This document shows, in pieces, positions 42,166 through 52,242 of a stretch of DNA of 64,000 nt. Position 1 is the stretch's first letter, and each line of letters begins with the position of its first letter. The notes beneath the pieces are model-generated. The model worked only from the letters and a program-made list of their open reading frames with translations, searched no databases and was not told where the DNA came from. The DNA is from Sphingobium subterraneum. Lineage in GTDB: Bacteria; Pseudomonadota; Alphaproteobacteria; Sphingomonadales; Sphingomonadaceae. Location of the stretch: contig NZ_JACIJP010000006.1 in assembly GCF_014199435.1 (NCBI RefSeq), positions 157,271 through 221,270 of the forward strand, written 5' to 3'. Both the position numbers and the translations under genes were made by a program.

Positions 42166-42965
42166 GGATTGGTCTCCATCGTGGGGATTGAATTGCTCGC
42201 TGGGGCCGCGGCCACCAACGGAGCGGGAACGGATGCGCGAAGGGTCGCTGCTGCAGTTGCTGTCGCTGGCGCCGCGCTCGCGGGGTCGAGTTCGCGGCTC
42301 CAGTCGATCGCATCGACATAGAGTCCAAGCGGATTTTTGCGGAGCGTATCGGCGTTAGACGGGGGCGCCATCGTCACGGTCAGGATCGCGGTCCAGTGCG
42401 ACGTTCCCGCCTGATTGCCGCGTTCATAGGCGGTCTCGACCCATTTGACCTGAAAGGATGTGGCGGATGCGCGCACAACGCTGGTGACCTGCACCGACAC
42501 GGTCCTTGTCCCCAGCTGGCCGAACGGATCGGTGGCGCGGGCATACTCGTTCAAAGTGAGCGCGCCGCGCTTGGTCGTGAAGTCATAGGCTGAAAGCCAG
42601 GCGTCACGCATTATCACCGGGTCGAGCGAGATCGATCGCACCTGTTGAATGAAGTGGCTCAAAAACCAGGCTATCTGGGGATCTGTCGGCTGATAGTCCT
42701 TGACGGCAGGGTCGACCGCACGCGCTTCGCCCAGGCGATCGACCGCGACCACATAGGGGACGACCCGACTCTGGAGCGACTGCCAAAGCAGTCCGCCCGA
42801 CAAGGCAGCGGTCAATCCTAAACAGCCGAATGCCATCAGACGCCAATTCTTCGCCTGTACACGGGCCGCGCCGATGCGCTCGTCCCAGAGCTGGCCCGCG
42901 CGCTGGTAAGGGGTTTCAGGCTCCGGGGTTATGCCATAGCGCTGGACCGCGCGTTTGAAGATCAT
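42162..42965 (-). CDS. trbF: Conjugal transfer protein TrbF (VirB8-like)
   Basis: 267 residues from ATG 42965. Typical opening RAVQRYGITPEPETPYQRAGQLWDERIG, one membrane helix (FGCLGLTAALSGGLLWQSL), then VPYVVAVDRLGEARAV, and WVETAYERGNQAGTSHWTAI. The periplasmic NTF2-like domain helps build the T4SS. Tail rich in Ala. A longer open frame into trbL was rejected. Confidence 0.94.
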   Translation of the reverse strand: MIFKRAVQRYGITPEPETPYQRAGQLWDERIGAARVQAKNWRLMAFGCLGLTAALSGGLLWQSLQSRVVPYVVAVDRLGEARAVDPAVKDYQPTDPQIAWFLSHFIQQVRSISLDPVIMRDAWLSAYDFTTKRGALTLNEYARATDPFGQLGTRTVSVQVTSVVRASATSFQVKWVETAYERGNQAGTSHWTAILTVTMAPPSNADTLRKNPLGLYVDAIDWSRELDPASAAPATATAAATLRASVPAPLVAAAPASNSIPTMETNP

Positions 42966-42966
42966 A

Positions 42967-44280
42967 TCAGTCCTCCTTTTGCTGCAAATCGGGGTTGGCG
43001 CCATGGCCGCCGCTTGTCCCTTGGCCGAGCACATGCAGGGCGGCCTGGCTGTGATGACGATTGCTCGCCTGCGCTTTCATCGCGCGCGCCCAGCCGGGCA
43101 TGGCGGATGATCCGGCCTCAGCTTCACCTGCTCCAGTGGCGGTACGACCGGTCATCGCATCGAACGCTAACTTACGGCCCGATGCAGCGGCTTCGCTCAG
43201 CCCCAACGCCGCCGACATGCGCGATCCCGCCGCGTTTGCCGCCCCGGAGGCTGCGCTCGCGAGGCCGCCAACGCCTGCACTGACGCTTGACGAGCCGGCG
43301 GCTTCCTGGCCCAGCGTGTAGGCGGTCGATGCCGCTGATCCCATCGCCGTTCCGGCACGGATCGCGCCGAGACCGGCGGCGGCAAGGCCGCGCCCCGCGC
43401 CGATGGCGCTGGCGCCGCCGAGATATATGATGCCGCCCGCACCCAGGGCTGTGCCGAACGCTGCACCCGCGCCAAGCTGCGGCGCGCCCGCGACGAGGCC
43501 CGATGCAATGCCGGGACCGAAAATACCGAGCCCGAACAGCGCGAGGCTGGCGAGCACCAGGCTCATCGCCTGACCGATATCGGGCTGCTGCCCCTGCAGG
43601 GCCGTAGTGAACTGCGTGAAATAATTGGAACCGATGCCGACGATGACGGCGAGAACCATCACCTTGATGCCGGACGACACCACATTGCCGAGCACCCGTT
43701 CGGCAAGGAAGCTGGTCCGGTTCCAGAGCGCGAAGGGCACAAGAATAAAGCCTGCAAGGCTCGTCAGCTTGAACTCGATTAGGCAAACGAACATTTGCAC
43801 GGCAAGGATGAAGAAGGCGAGGATGACGATCAGCCACGCTATCAGCAGCACGATGATGGTCAGGAAATTATCGAAGAAAGTGGTGAAGCCGAGATACTGG
43901 TTTACCTGATTCAGCAATGGCCAGGCGGCGGAAAACCCGGTGCCAGCCAACCGTCCGGGTTTCAGGAGATCGGCAGCCGTGATCGTGCCGCCGCCTGCAG
44001 TAAGACCCGCCTGTGCGAAGGAGCGGAAGATGATGTCGGCAAGAACATTGAAATTGTTCAATATGAACGCGAAGGCACCGATATAGAGAATTTTGCGCAC
44101 AAAACGCCCGAGCACATGATCATCGCCGCCCAGCGTCCAGAACAGGCCCGCCAATGTGATGTCGAGCGCGATCAGGGTGCGCGAGAGGAAGCTGACATCA
44201 CCGCCCAATAGCCCGAACCCGCTGTCGATATAGGCAATGAAGGCAGCCAGGAACTGATCGATGATGTTGAGGTTGTTCAA
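42967..44280 (-). CDS. trbL: Conjugal transfer protein TrbL (VirB6-like), TTG start
   Basis: 437 residues. The natural N-terminus (NNLNIIDQFLAAFIAYIDSGFG) begins at a TTG, 44280, with CAGGAAAA eight bases upstream; the only in-frame ATG (44337) would add 19 residues unlike the family. Six to seven membrane helices between 35 and 290 (for example TLIALDITLAGLFWTLGG, IIVLLIAWLIVILAFFILA and SLVLASLALFGLGIFG), followed by an Ala/Gly-rich region and a soluble tail. Inner-membrane part of the mating channel. Stop two bases before trbF start. Confidence 0.93.
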   Translation of the reverse strand: MNNLNIIDQFLAAFIAYIDSGFGLLGGDVSFLSRTLIALDITLAGLFWTLGGDDHVLGRFVRKILYIGAFAFILNNFNVLADIIFRSFAQAGLTAGGGTITAADLLKPGRLAGTGFSAAWPLLNQVNQYLGFTTFFDNFLTIIVLLIAWLIVILAFFILAVQMFVCLIEFKLTSLAGFILVPFALWNRTSFLAERVLGNVVSSGIKVMVLAVIVGIGSNYFTQFTTALQGQQPDIGQAMSLVLASLALFGLGIFGPGIASGLVAGAPQLGAGAAFGTALGAGGIIYLGGASAIGAGRGLAAAGLGAIRAGTAMGSAASTAYTLGQEAAGSSSVSAGVGGLASAASGAANAAGSRMSAALGLSEAAASGRKLAFDAMTGRTATGAGEAEAGSSAMPGWARAMKAQASNRHHSQAALHVLGQGTSGGHGANPDLQQKED

Positions 44281-44416
44281 AGCGGTTTTCCTGAACTTGA
44301 GCGCGTGGTGCTGCGGGGGTTGTCGGGGGCGCTGCAAGGCGAACGAACCCTGCTGCGAGCGCGGCGGGGATACCCAAAAACCGCGCGCCGTCTGTTCCGG
44401 CCCCCTCTATCCTCAT
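44198..44416 (-). CDS. Possible small ORF in the trbK position
   Basis: A 72-codon frame starting five bases after trbJ and overlapping trbL out of frame by about 80 bp. Its N-terminal third has a short hydrophobic stretch (FLGIPAALAAGFVRLAA) as a TrbK-like exclusion lipoprotein might, but there is no lipobox and composition is otherwise poor. It could be a decayed trbK or chance. Low confidence. Confidence 0.2.
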   Translation of the reverse strand: MRIEGAGTDGARFLGIPAALAAGFVRLAAPPTTPAAPRAQVQENRFEQPQHHRSVPGCLHCLYRQRVRAIGR

Positions 44417-44421
44417 GCCTA

Positions 44422-45150
44422 TCAGGGGGTGTAAGCATTGCCGGAGCCGAGAAATTTGGCGGTCGCGCCTTGCGCATCGCTGTGCTGCTGGATGCGGTTG
44501 GCGCGTTCGATCGCATCGGCACGATATTGTGCCGCCATCAACTGCTGGATCTGGAACTGTTGCTTGGCGACGAGAGCGAGCAGCTGATTGCTGGCTTGGG
44601 CAACCTGCAGTGCCCCTTGCGCGCCTTGGCTGCGTGTAACGATGCCATTCAGATTGACGGCATCAGCGGTAATGTTCTCTACCACCTGTGCCTGCACCGT
44701 CATGGTCTGCTTATAGGCCTCCATCGACAGATCGAACCGGCCTTTCGCCGCCGTCACCTGACCGTTGAGATTAAGCGCCTGATTGAAAACGGCAGGAAAT
44801 TGCGCGCGAAACTGCTGGTCGAGGGTCGCGACCTGGAACTGGATGCCCTTGGCCTGGGCCATCAGCGCATCGATTTGGCTGATGGTCTGCCGCAGCGCCT
44901 GCAATTCGGGGAAGCTGATGGTGGTGAGATTCTTCGCCTCATTGATGAGGCTCTGCGCCTGATTCTGAAGCATGCGGATCTGGTTGTTGATCTGCGCGAG
45001 CGTGCGGGCTGCGGTGAGGATATTCTGGCTGTAGTTCGAGGGATCGAACACGATGATCGCCTGCGCCGGTGCCACGGGCAGTATGACGGCGGCGATCAGT
45101 GAGACAGATGTTGCAAGCGCGAACATGGCGGGCAGGATTGTGCGTTTCAT
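44422..45150 (-). CDS. trbJ: Conjugal transfer protein TrbJ (VirB5-like)
   Basis: 242 residues, signal peptide (LATSVSLIAAVILPVAPAQA), then IVFDPSNYSQNILTAARTLAQINNQI and long helical, glutamine-rich segments. VirB5-type minor pilus component, exported to the periplasm. Overlaps trbE by four bases. Highly helical, with AQ/NQ rich coiled-coil-like stretches. Confidence 0.95.
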   Translation of the reverse strand: MKRTILPAMFALATSVSLIAAVILPVAPAQAIIVFDPSNYSQNILTAARTLAQINNQIRMLQNQAQSLINEAKNLTTISFPELQALRQTISQIDALMAQAKGIQFQVATLDQQFRAQFPAVFNQALNLNGQVTAAKGRFDLSMEAYKQTMTVQAQVVENITADAVNLNGIVTRSQGAQGALQVAQASNQLLALVAKQQFQIQQLMAAQYRADAIERANRIQQHSDAQGATAKFLGSGNAYTP

Positions 45151-47636
45151 GGGTGAAGCTCCTTCTTCTGGGATTGCGGGGCAGGGAAATCGCCAAGCAG
45201 GTCGGCGGCCCAGCCGAGATCGATGGATCGCAGCCAGTTCGCCGCGAAATCATCGCCGCCCTGCTCGAAGAGGATTGCGTCGATCTGTTGCTGGCTGGCG
45301 GGATCGGACGCCCCGCATAGCGCCAACGCGATCGGCCCCAGGCCGAGCTCGAACAACCGGTTGCCGCGTGCCGATTGCAGATAATAATGGCGCTTGGGGC
45401 TGGCCCGGCTGATCAATTCTATCTGCCGGTCATTAAGGCCGAAGCGCGCATAGGCTTCGCGGCTCAGCGGTTCGATGGCGCGATCATTGGGCAGCAGGAT
45501 GCGCTGCGGGCAGCTTTCGACAATCGCAGGCGCAATCGTGCTGGTCGTGATGTCGGCCAGAGACTGGGTGGCGAACAGCACGGCGACGTTCTTCTTGCGG
45601 AGCGTTTTCAGCCACTCGCGGATGCGTGCCGCAAACAGCGGATCGTCGAGCAGGCTCCAGGCTTCATCAAGAATGAGCAGCGTCGGACGCCCATCGAAGC
45701 GCCGTTCGATCCGGTGGAACAGATAGGTGAGAACCGGTGCGACGATGCCCTTTCGCAGCATCAGCGCCTCGGTTTCGAAGCACTGCACCTGCGCCTCGGC
45801 GAGATGTTCGTCCGCCGCATCGAGCAAACCGCCATAGGCGCCGTCGAGCGTGTAGGGCGCGAGCGCGGTTCTCAGGGTATTGGACTGGAGCAGCAACTGG
45901 AGCCCGGTCAATGTCCGTTGTTCGACCGGCGCCGTGGCAAGGCTGCACAGCGCCAGCCAGATCTTGTCCTTGAGCTCAGGTGTCACCGTGATTTTTTCAT
46001 GCGCCAGCAGGGCAGTGACCCAATCGGCGGCCCACCCACGCTCGGCATCGTCATCGATGTTGCGCAAGGGCTGGAAGCTCAGCCCCCCATTCTCGCCATG
46101 TTCGGGCTGCGGCCCCAGCGAATGATGGCTGCCGCCCATTGCCAGCACCGCCGCGCGCGCAGAAAACCCCATATCGAAGATAATGACCTGCGCACGTGCG
46201 TAGCGCCGGAACTGGAGTGCGATCAGGCTCAGCAGCACCGATTTACCGGCGCCCGTTGGACCGACCACCATCATATGGCCAACATCGCCGACATGGGTGG
46301 AGAGCCTAAACGGCGTTGATCCGGCGGTTTGTACTACGAGCAGCGGCGGGCATTTCGTCTTGGTGATTTTGGCGAGATGCGCATTGCCATCCTGTCCCGC
46401 CCACACGCTCGACAATGGCATCAGATGCGCAAGGTTGAGCGTATGAACGATGGGCTGGCGGACATTGGCGTAAGTCTGACCGGGGAGCGACGACAACCAC
46501 GCCTCGACCGCGTTGACGCCCTCGCGGATCGTGACAAAACCCAGCCCGCCGGTGATCCGCTCAATGGCCCGGATCCTGTCCTCGAGCCTGGCCCGATCCT
46601 CATCCGCCACCGTTATCGTGGTCGTCAAATATCCGAAGGTTACATGATCACCGCCCAGCGCCTGCAGCGCGAGATCGGCATCAGCGACCTTGTTGTCGGC
46701 ATCTGAATCGAGCAATTGCGCGGGGCTATTATACATGACCTCGCGCAAGAGTGCAGTCACCGATTTTCGCTTGTTGAACCATTGGCGGCGCAATTTGGTG
46801 AGCAGCCTGGTCGCATCCGCCTTGTCGAGCGCGATGAAGCGCGTAACCCAGCGATAGGGGAAATCAGCCTCGTTCAAGGCATCCAATATTGCTGGTCGGC
46901 TCATATTGGGGAAACCGCAGACCGTAAGCGTGCGCAGATGCCGTGTACCCAGCATCGGTTCGAGCCCGCCGGTGAGCGGAGTATCGCCAAGCAGGCCGTC
47001 CAGATAGATCGGTGTATCGGGGACGGCCACCGGGTGATGCCGGTTGGAAATCGTGCCATGCAGATAGGCAAGCATTTCGGCCGAGGAGAGCGCGCGTATC
47101 TCGGGCATGAAGGTGGCGAAGAGATCCAACGTCCTGTCCGTTTCGGCGACAAAATTGGCAAGGGCCCCGCGCCAGTCACGACCGCGAACGGAACCGGCAT
47201 TCGCGTCCGGTCGATCAACGAGCGAACGTCCGGCCGCGTCCATGCTGTCGGCGGCAGGAAGCCAGACCAGGGTCAGATAATAGCGGCTTTCATAATGCGC
47301 CCCTTCGGCTTCGAACCGTGCAGCGCGTTCGCGATCGACGAGCCAGCTCGCTGCATCGGGAAAACTGCTGTCAGGATAGCCCAGTGCTTCGCGCCGTTCG
47401 GCCTCGAAGAACAAGGCCCAGCCCGTCCCTAAGCGTTTGAGCACATTATTGGCGCGCGCACTGGCCGAGACCAGTTCGGCCTCGGTCGCGCTTTCGAGAT
47501 CGGGACCACGAAAGGCGAAGCTGCGCTGGAAGCTGCCATCCTTGTTGAGAATGACGCCGTCCGCGACCAGCGCCGCCCAGGGCAGATGGTCGGCCAGGCG
47601 ATCGGCCTTGTGGCGATATTCGCGCAAGTTCAGCAT
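45147..47636 (-). CDS. trbE: Conjugal transfer ATPase TrbE (VirB4-like)
   Basis: 829 residues, usual VirB4 length. Walker A GPTGAGKSVLLSLIALQF in the centre, Walker B LLILDEAWSLLDD, and ATQSLADI downstream. It powers assembly of the T4SS. Opening LREYRHKADRLADHLPWAALV. Overlaps trbD by seven bases and trbJ by four. Confidence 0.97.
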   Translation of the reverse strand: MLNLREYRHKADRLADHLPWAALVADGVILNKDGSFQRSFAFRGPDLESATEAELVSASARANNVLKRLGTGWALFFEAERREALGYPDSSFPDAASWLVDRERAARFEAEGAHYESRYYLTLVWLPAADSMDAAGRSLVDRPDANAGSVRGRDWRGALANFVAETDRTLDLFATFMPEIRALSSAEMLAYLHGTISNRHHPVAVPDTPIYLDGLLGDTPLTGGLEPMLGTRHLRTLTVCGFPNMSRPAILDALNEADFPYRWVTRFIALDKADATRLLTKLRRQWFNKRKSVTALLREVMYNSPAQLLDSDADNKVADADLALQALGGDHVTFGYLTTTITVADEDRARLEDRIRAIERITGGLGFVTIREGVNAVEAWLSSLPGQTYANVRQPIVHTLNLAHLMPLSSVWAGQDGNAHLAKITKTKCPPLLVVQTAGSTPFRLSTHVGDVGHMMVVGPTGAGKSVLLSLIALQFRRYARAQVIIFDMGFSARAAVLAMGGSHHSLGPQPEHGENGGLSFQPLRNIDDDAERGWAADWVTALLAHEKITVTPELKDKIWLALCSLATAPVEQRTLTGLQLLLQSNTLRTALAPYTLDGAYGGLLDAADEHLAEAQVQCFETEALMLRKGIVAPVLTYLFHRIERRFDGRPTLLILDEAWSLLDDPLFAARIREWLKTLRKKNVAVLFATQSLADITTSTIAPAIVESCPQRILLPNDRAIEPLSREAYARFGLNDRQIELISRASPKRHYYLQSARGNRLFELGLGPIALALCGASDPASQQQIDAILFEQGGDDFAANWLRSIDLGWAADLLGDFPAPQSQKKELHP

Positions 47637-47914
47637 GTAAGATAGCTCCGCTGTCTGAGATGACGGATGAGCACGGAGGCGAAGGCGGGATCGCGCCGCG
47701 CGGCAAAAACGGCGATACTATGTCCGACCGCCCAGACGATGATGCCGGGGATCCATTGCTGGAGCCCAAGACCGATCGCGGCCGCGCACGTGCCGTTGAC
47801 GATGGCGAGCCCGCGCGGTGCGCCGCCCATCAGGATCGGGCTACCGAGGCTCCCATGAATGGGAACCTCGAAGCCGGCAATATGGCCATTGTCTATGGGG
47901 GATTTCTCGCTCAT
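47630..47914 (-). CDS. trbD: Conjugal transfer protein TrbD (VirB3-like)
   Basis: 94 residues. Two membrane helices around FEVPIHGSLGSPILMGGAPRG and IVNGTCAAAIGLGLQQWIPGIIVW. Overlaps trbC by four bases and trbE by seven. VirB3-like inner-membrane protein working with TrbE. The longer frame upstream reads through trbC and was rejected. Confidence 0.92.
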   Translation of the reverse strand: MSEKSPIDNGHIAGFEVPIHGSLGSPILMGGAPRGLAIVNGTCAAAIGLGLQQWIPGIIVWAVGHSIAVFAARRDPAFASVLIRHLRQRSYLTC

Positions 47915-48246
47915 CCAATCAGCGCTCCGCCGCCAAAGCTGAAGAAGCTCAGGAAGAAGGACGAGGCGGCAAATGCGATCGAGAGGCCGAAGACAATCTG
48001 GATCAACCGCCGGAACCCGCCTGCCGTCTCGCCGAATGCCAGCGTCAGCCCGGTCGTGATGATGATGATCACCGCGATGATCTTGGCGACCGGCCCTTCC
48101 ACCGATGAGAGGATCGACTGGAGCGGCGCTTCCCACGGCATGCCGGTGCCGGTGGCGTGAGCGGGGCCGGCTATGCCAACACTGATGATGGCACTGGTAA
48201 CAGTTAAGGTACGCAGGTTGGATAATATGAGGGCGCGCAGACGCAT
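47911..48246 (-). CDS. trbC: Conjugal transfer protein TrbC (VirB2-like pilin)
   Basis: 111 residues. Signal peptide (LTVTSAIISVGIAGPAHA), then WEAPLQSILSSVEGPVAKIIAVI and two hydrophobic helices ending SFGGGALIG. This is the prepilin form of the conjugative pilus subunit. Sits 12 bp after trbB. Confidence 0.93.
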   Translation of the reverse strand: MRLRALILSNLRTLTVTSAIISVGIAGPAHATGTGMPWEAPLQSILSSVEGPVAKIIAVIIIITTGLTLAFGETAGGFRRLIQIVFGLSIAFAASSFFLSFFSFGGGALIG

Positions 48247-48258
48247 ATTCAGTCTCCT

Positions 48259-49280
<1,022 letters not shown>

Positions 49281-49284
<4 letters not shown>

Positions 49285-49682
49285 TGCTCGTCCTCCTGTC
49301 CCAGCGTGCGGCGACCGCTCGCCATCTGGCGGCTGACTTGCGCGACGAAGGCGCTGAAGCGTTCGCGCGCAATCGCGCGGCCCGCATGATCGTTGTCGGC
49401 CAGCGGCGCATGGATCGCGAGTTCGTAGCGGACGAACAGCGCCAGAGTTTCGATGAGGATATGTGTGTTGCGTTCGATCCTGCCCAGCATCGTCGTCAGC
49501 CGGTCGAGCCGGTGACCGAAGCGGTCGTCGAGCTCGTTTCCTCCGCGCCGGTTGAGCCAGGCTGCAACCGCGTCGGCGACGATCGCCGACTTGGTCGCGC
49601 CGGGACGCGCGGCCAGCTCGTCCAGTCGGCGGCTCAAGGCGCCATCGAGCATGAACTGATGCCGGATCCGTGCCATGATCAA
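49281..49682 (-). CDS. CopG/ribbon-helix-helix-like protein of the trb operon
   Basis: 133 residues. N-terminal RIRHQFMLDGALSRRLDELAARPGATKSAIVADAVAAWL looks like a ribbon-helix-helix DNA-binding fold. A C-terminal helical stretch (RLTTMLGRIERNTHILIETLALFVRYEL) is typical of the small gene found between traG and trbB in this ICE family. Overlaps traG by four bases; possible transfer regulator. Confidence 0.88.
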
Positions 49683-51718
49683 AAGCCCGGCAGCAGGTCG
49701 GACGCGGGCGATGCGCTGACGTCAAGGCCATAAGTGGTGCGCGCGACACTTGCCGAACGGGCCTGCTCCATTATCCGCGCATCGGCAGCGCTGTCACCCT
49801 CGCCCTCGTCCAGTCCGAGCGGATCGGGGGCTCCGGGTTCGGTGACGGCGAGATGCTGTTCCTGCGGCAGGCCGGGGTGGCGTTGCTGTTGCAGGCCGCC
49901 TTCATCAACCAGTTCCGCTTCATCGGTGTCGGCTTGCCTGCCAGCGAGACGCGCGTCGGGCAGGCGGGCAAAGCCGCCCCAGTCGTTTGGCCGCTGCGGT
50001 GGCCGATCAGCATACAGACCATCGCTGGGCGCAGGCGGCGGCAGGATGCGCGCCATGAAGGTGCGATCCTCATAATAGCGCAGTTTCTTCGCGCGGACTG
50101 GCGCCTGCCCCGATACCATCACCAGCTCATCTGATGGCGGCAACTGCATCACTTCGCCAGGCGTCAGGAGCGCGCGCGCCGTCTCCTGGCGGCTCACCAT
50201 CACATGGGCGAGCCAGGGCGCAAGCCTGTGCCCGGCATAGTTGCGCATCGCGCGCTGTTCGGTAGCGGTGCCCAGCGCATCCGATATGCGTTTCGCCGTC
50301 CGTTCGTCATTGGTCGCGAACGCCACGCGCACATGGCAGTTGTCGAGAATGGCGTTATGCTCGCCATAGGCTTTCTCGATCTGATTGAGCGACTGCGCAA
50401 TCAGGAACGCGCGAATGCCATAGCCTGCCATGAAAGCGAGGGCGTTTTCGAAAAAGTCGAGGCGACCCAGTGCCGGAAACTCGTCGAGCATCAACAGCAG
50501 CTTGTGGCGACCGATGTTCCCTTCGGCATGCAGGTGCTCGGTCAGACGGCGTCCGATCTGGTTGAGGATCAGGCGAATGAGCGGCTTGGTGCGGCTGATG
50601 TCGGACGGCGGCACCACCAGATAGAGCGAGACCGGCTGTTTGGACTCGATCAGATCGGCGATGCGCCAGTCGCAGCGCGATGTCACATGTGCAACTGTGG
50701 GATCGCGGTAAAGGCCGAGGAACGACATCGCGGTCGAGAGCACGCCTGAACGTTCGTTCTCGCTCTTGTTCAAGACCTCGCGTGCCGCGCTCGCAACCAC
50801 CGGATGGACCTTCGGCGCTTGCTGCGTCCCCAGATGGTTGGTGGTCATCATCCGCCTCAATGTCGCTGTGAACGGGCGCTGCGGATCGGAAAGGAACGTG
50901 GCGACACGCGCCAGGGTTTTCTCTTCCTCGGCATAAAGGACATGCAGGATCGCGCCGACCAGCAGCGAGTGGGAGGTTTTCTCCCAGTGGTTGCGGCGTT
51001 CGAGCGCGCCTTCGGGATCCACGAGAATATCGGCGATGTTCTGAACGTCGCGCACTTCATGTTCGCCGCGCCGGACTTCGAGCAGCGGGTTATATTGTGC
51101 CGAATGAGGATCGGTCGGGTTGAACAGCAGGCAATGGGAGAAGCGCTGCCGCCAGCCAGCAGTCAACTGCCAGTTCTCGCCCTTGATGTCGTGGATGACC
51201 GCCGATCCGGTCCAGCCGAGCAGCGTCGGCACGACGAGGCCCACCCCCTTGCCGCTCCGCGTGGGCGCGAACGCCATGACATGTTCGGGGCCGTCATGGC
51301 GAAGATAGGCGCCCTCTGAGCGCCCCAGGAACACACCTGCATCGCGGTGAAGACCGGCGCGCGCGATATCCTTGTGCGTGGCCCAGCGCGCCGAGCCATA
51401 GGTGGTGACGTTGCGCGCCTGCCGCGCGCGCCACAATGAACCGAAAATGGCGGCACCACAGCCGACAAAGCCGCTCGCGCCCGCGATCTCTCCGGCGCGC
51501 GCGAAAATATGCGGCGCATAGGCATTGAAATGATACCACCACGGAAAGATCGACCAGGGCCGATAGACCGGCCAGTTGCCGATGATGAACCATGGGCTGC
51601 CCAGTTCCGGTTGCCAGGCGAGCTTCCACGCCGCCCACTCCGTCGCGAACCAAATGCCCGCAATCACGATAGAAAAAACGATGATGATCTGGCCGATCAG
51701 CAATTTGGTAGGGGTCAT
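49679..51718 (-). CDS. traG: Type IV coupling protein TraG (VirD4-like)
   Basis: 679 residues from ATG 51718. Two N-terminal membrane helices, ARNVTTYGSARWATHKDI, Walker A APTRSGKGVG (about 151-160), DIKGENWQLTAGWR, Walker B KLLLMLDEFPALG and LIAQSLNQIEKAYG. C-terminal tail is acidic and low complexity (EGEGDSAADARI). It brings the relaxase-DNA complex to the T4SS. First gene of the trb transcript; the upstream 520 bp hold an AbiEi remnant. Confidence 0.96.
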   Translation of the reverse strand: MTPTKLLIGQIIIVFSIVIAGIWFATEWAAWKLAWQPELGSPWFIIGNWPVYRPWSIFPWWYHFNAYAPHIFARAGEIAGASGFVGCGAAIFGSLWRARQARNVTTYGSARWATHKDIARAGLHRDAGVFLGRSEGAYLRHDGPEHVMAFAPTRSGKGVGLVVPTLLGWTGSAVIHDIKGENWQLTAGWRQRFSHCLLFNPTDPHSAQYNPLLEVRRGEHEVRDVQNIADILVDPEGALERRNHWEKTSHSLLVGAILHVLYAEEEKTLARVATFLSDPQRPFTATLRRMMTTNHLGTQQAPKVHPVVASAAREVLNKSENERSGVLSTAMSFLGLYRDPTVAHVTSRCDWRIADLIESKQPVSLYLVVPPSDISRTKPLIRLILNQIGRRLTEHLHAEGNIGRHKLLLMLDEFPALGRLDFFENALAFMAGYGIRAFLIAQSLNQIEKAYGEHNAILDNCHVRVAFATNDERTAKRISDALGTATEQRAMRNYAGHRLAPWLAHVMVSRQETARALLTPGEVMQLPPSDELVMVSGQAPVRAKKLRYYEDRTFMARILPPPAPSDGLYADRPPQRPNDWGGFARLPDARLAGRQADTDEAELVDEGGLQQQRHPGLPQEQHLAVTEPGAPDPLGLDEGEGDSAADARIMEQARSASVARTTYGLDVSASPASDLLPGF

Positions 51719-51789
51719 GCGGGTTCTCCACCCGCGGCATGAGAATCGCCGTGGGCCTTGATCCACAAACTCCCGCTATTTTGTTCTGC

Positions 51790-52157
51790 GCGGCAGTGTC
51801 GTTACGACGCCAGAAACAGACACAGATGGCCAAGATGGATTGGTGGCTCCATCAAAAGGCGCGGATTCCAAAGACGCTTCCTTTCGGCATCGAAGCATTG
51901 CATGCATCGGGCGAAGCTTTTGAAGTGGACGAATGACCGCTCATATCGAAGGCATCAGGGTACCGATCTACGATCCTGCAAAAAACTATCGTCGATTGCT
52001 TCAAATATCGCAGCCGGGTTGGCCTCGACGTTGCCGTTGAAGCGGTGCGCGACGGTCTGCGCCAGCGCAAGGCGATCCATGCCGATCTATGGCACTATGC
52101 TGCGATCTGTCGGGTGTAGAATATGTCATGCATCCCTATCTGGAAAGCCTGTCATGA
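51790..52157 (+). pseudogene. Frameshifted remnant of a type IV AbiEi-family antitoxin
   Basis: Read in segments: frame 1 has SLRRQKQTQM and KARIPKTLPFGIEALHASGEAF; from about 51933 the frame shifts to TAHIEGIRVPIYDPAK; at the A6 run near 51980-51985 it returns to frame 1 with TIVDCFKYRSRVGLDVAVEAVRDGLRQRK and DLWHYAAICRV; after a stop at 52117 frame 0 gives EYVMHPYLESLS ending at 52157. Together this is the usual AbiEi antitoxin C-terminal half, three frameshifts and no N-terminus. The gene is dead. The matching toxin is missing except its overlapping ATGA start and eleven codons (52154-52189). Confidence 0.78.
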
Positions 52158-52189
52158 CACCGCTTACACCCGAGAAGGACATAGCGTAA
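52154..52189 (+). pseudogene. Vestige of AbiEii toxin start
   Basis: ATG at 52154 overlaps the AbiEi stop as ATGA, as in intact AbiE pairs, but the frame ends after eleven codons (MTPLTPEKDIA). No nucleotidyltransferase motif follows. It shows where the toxin gene was removed, probably with arrival of the neighbouring IetAS block. Resemblance rests on arrangement only. Confidence 0.5.
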
Positions 52190-52242
52190 TTTAGGTGCCG
52201 GTAGTCGCCACAGAATCTCGCGTGAGCTGAATGGGGAAAGGC

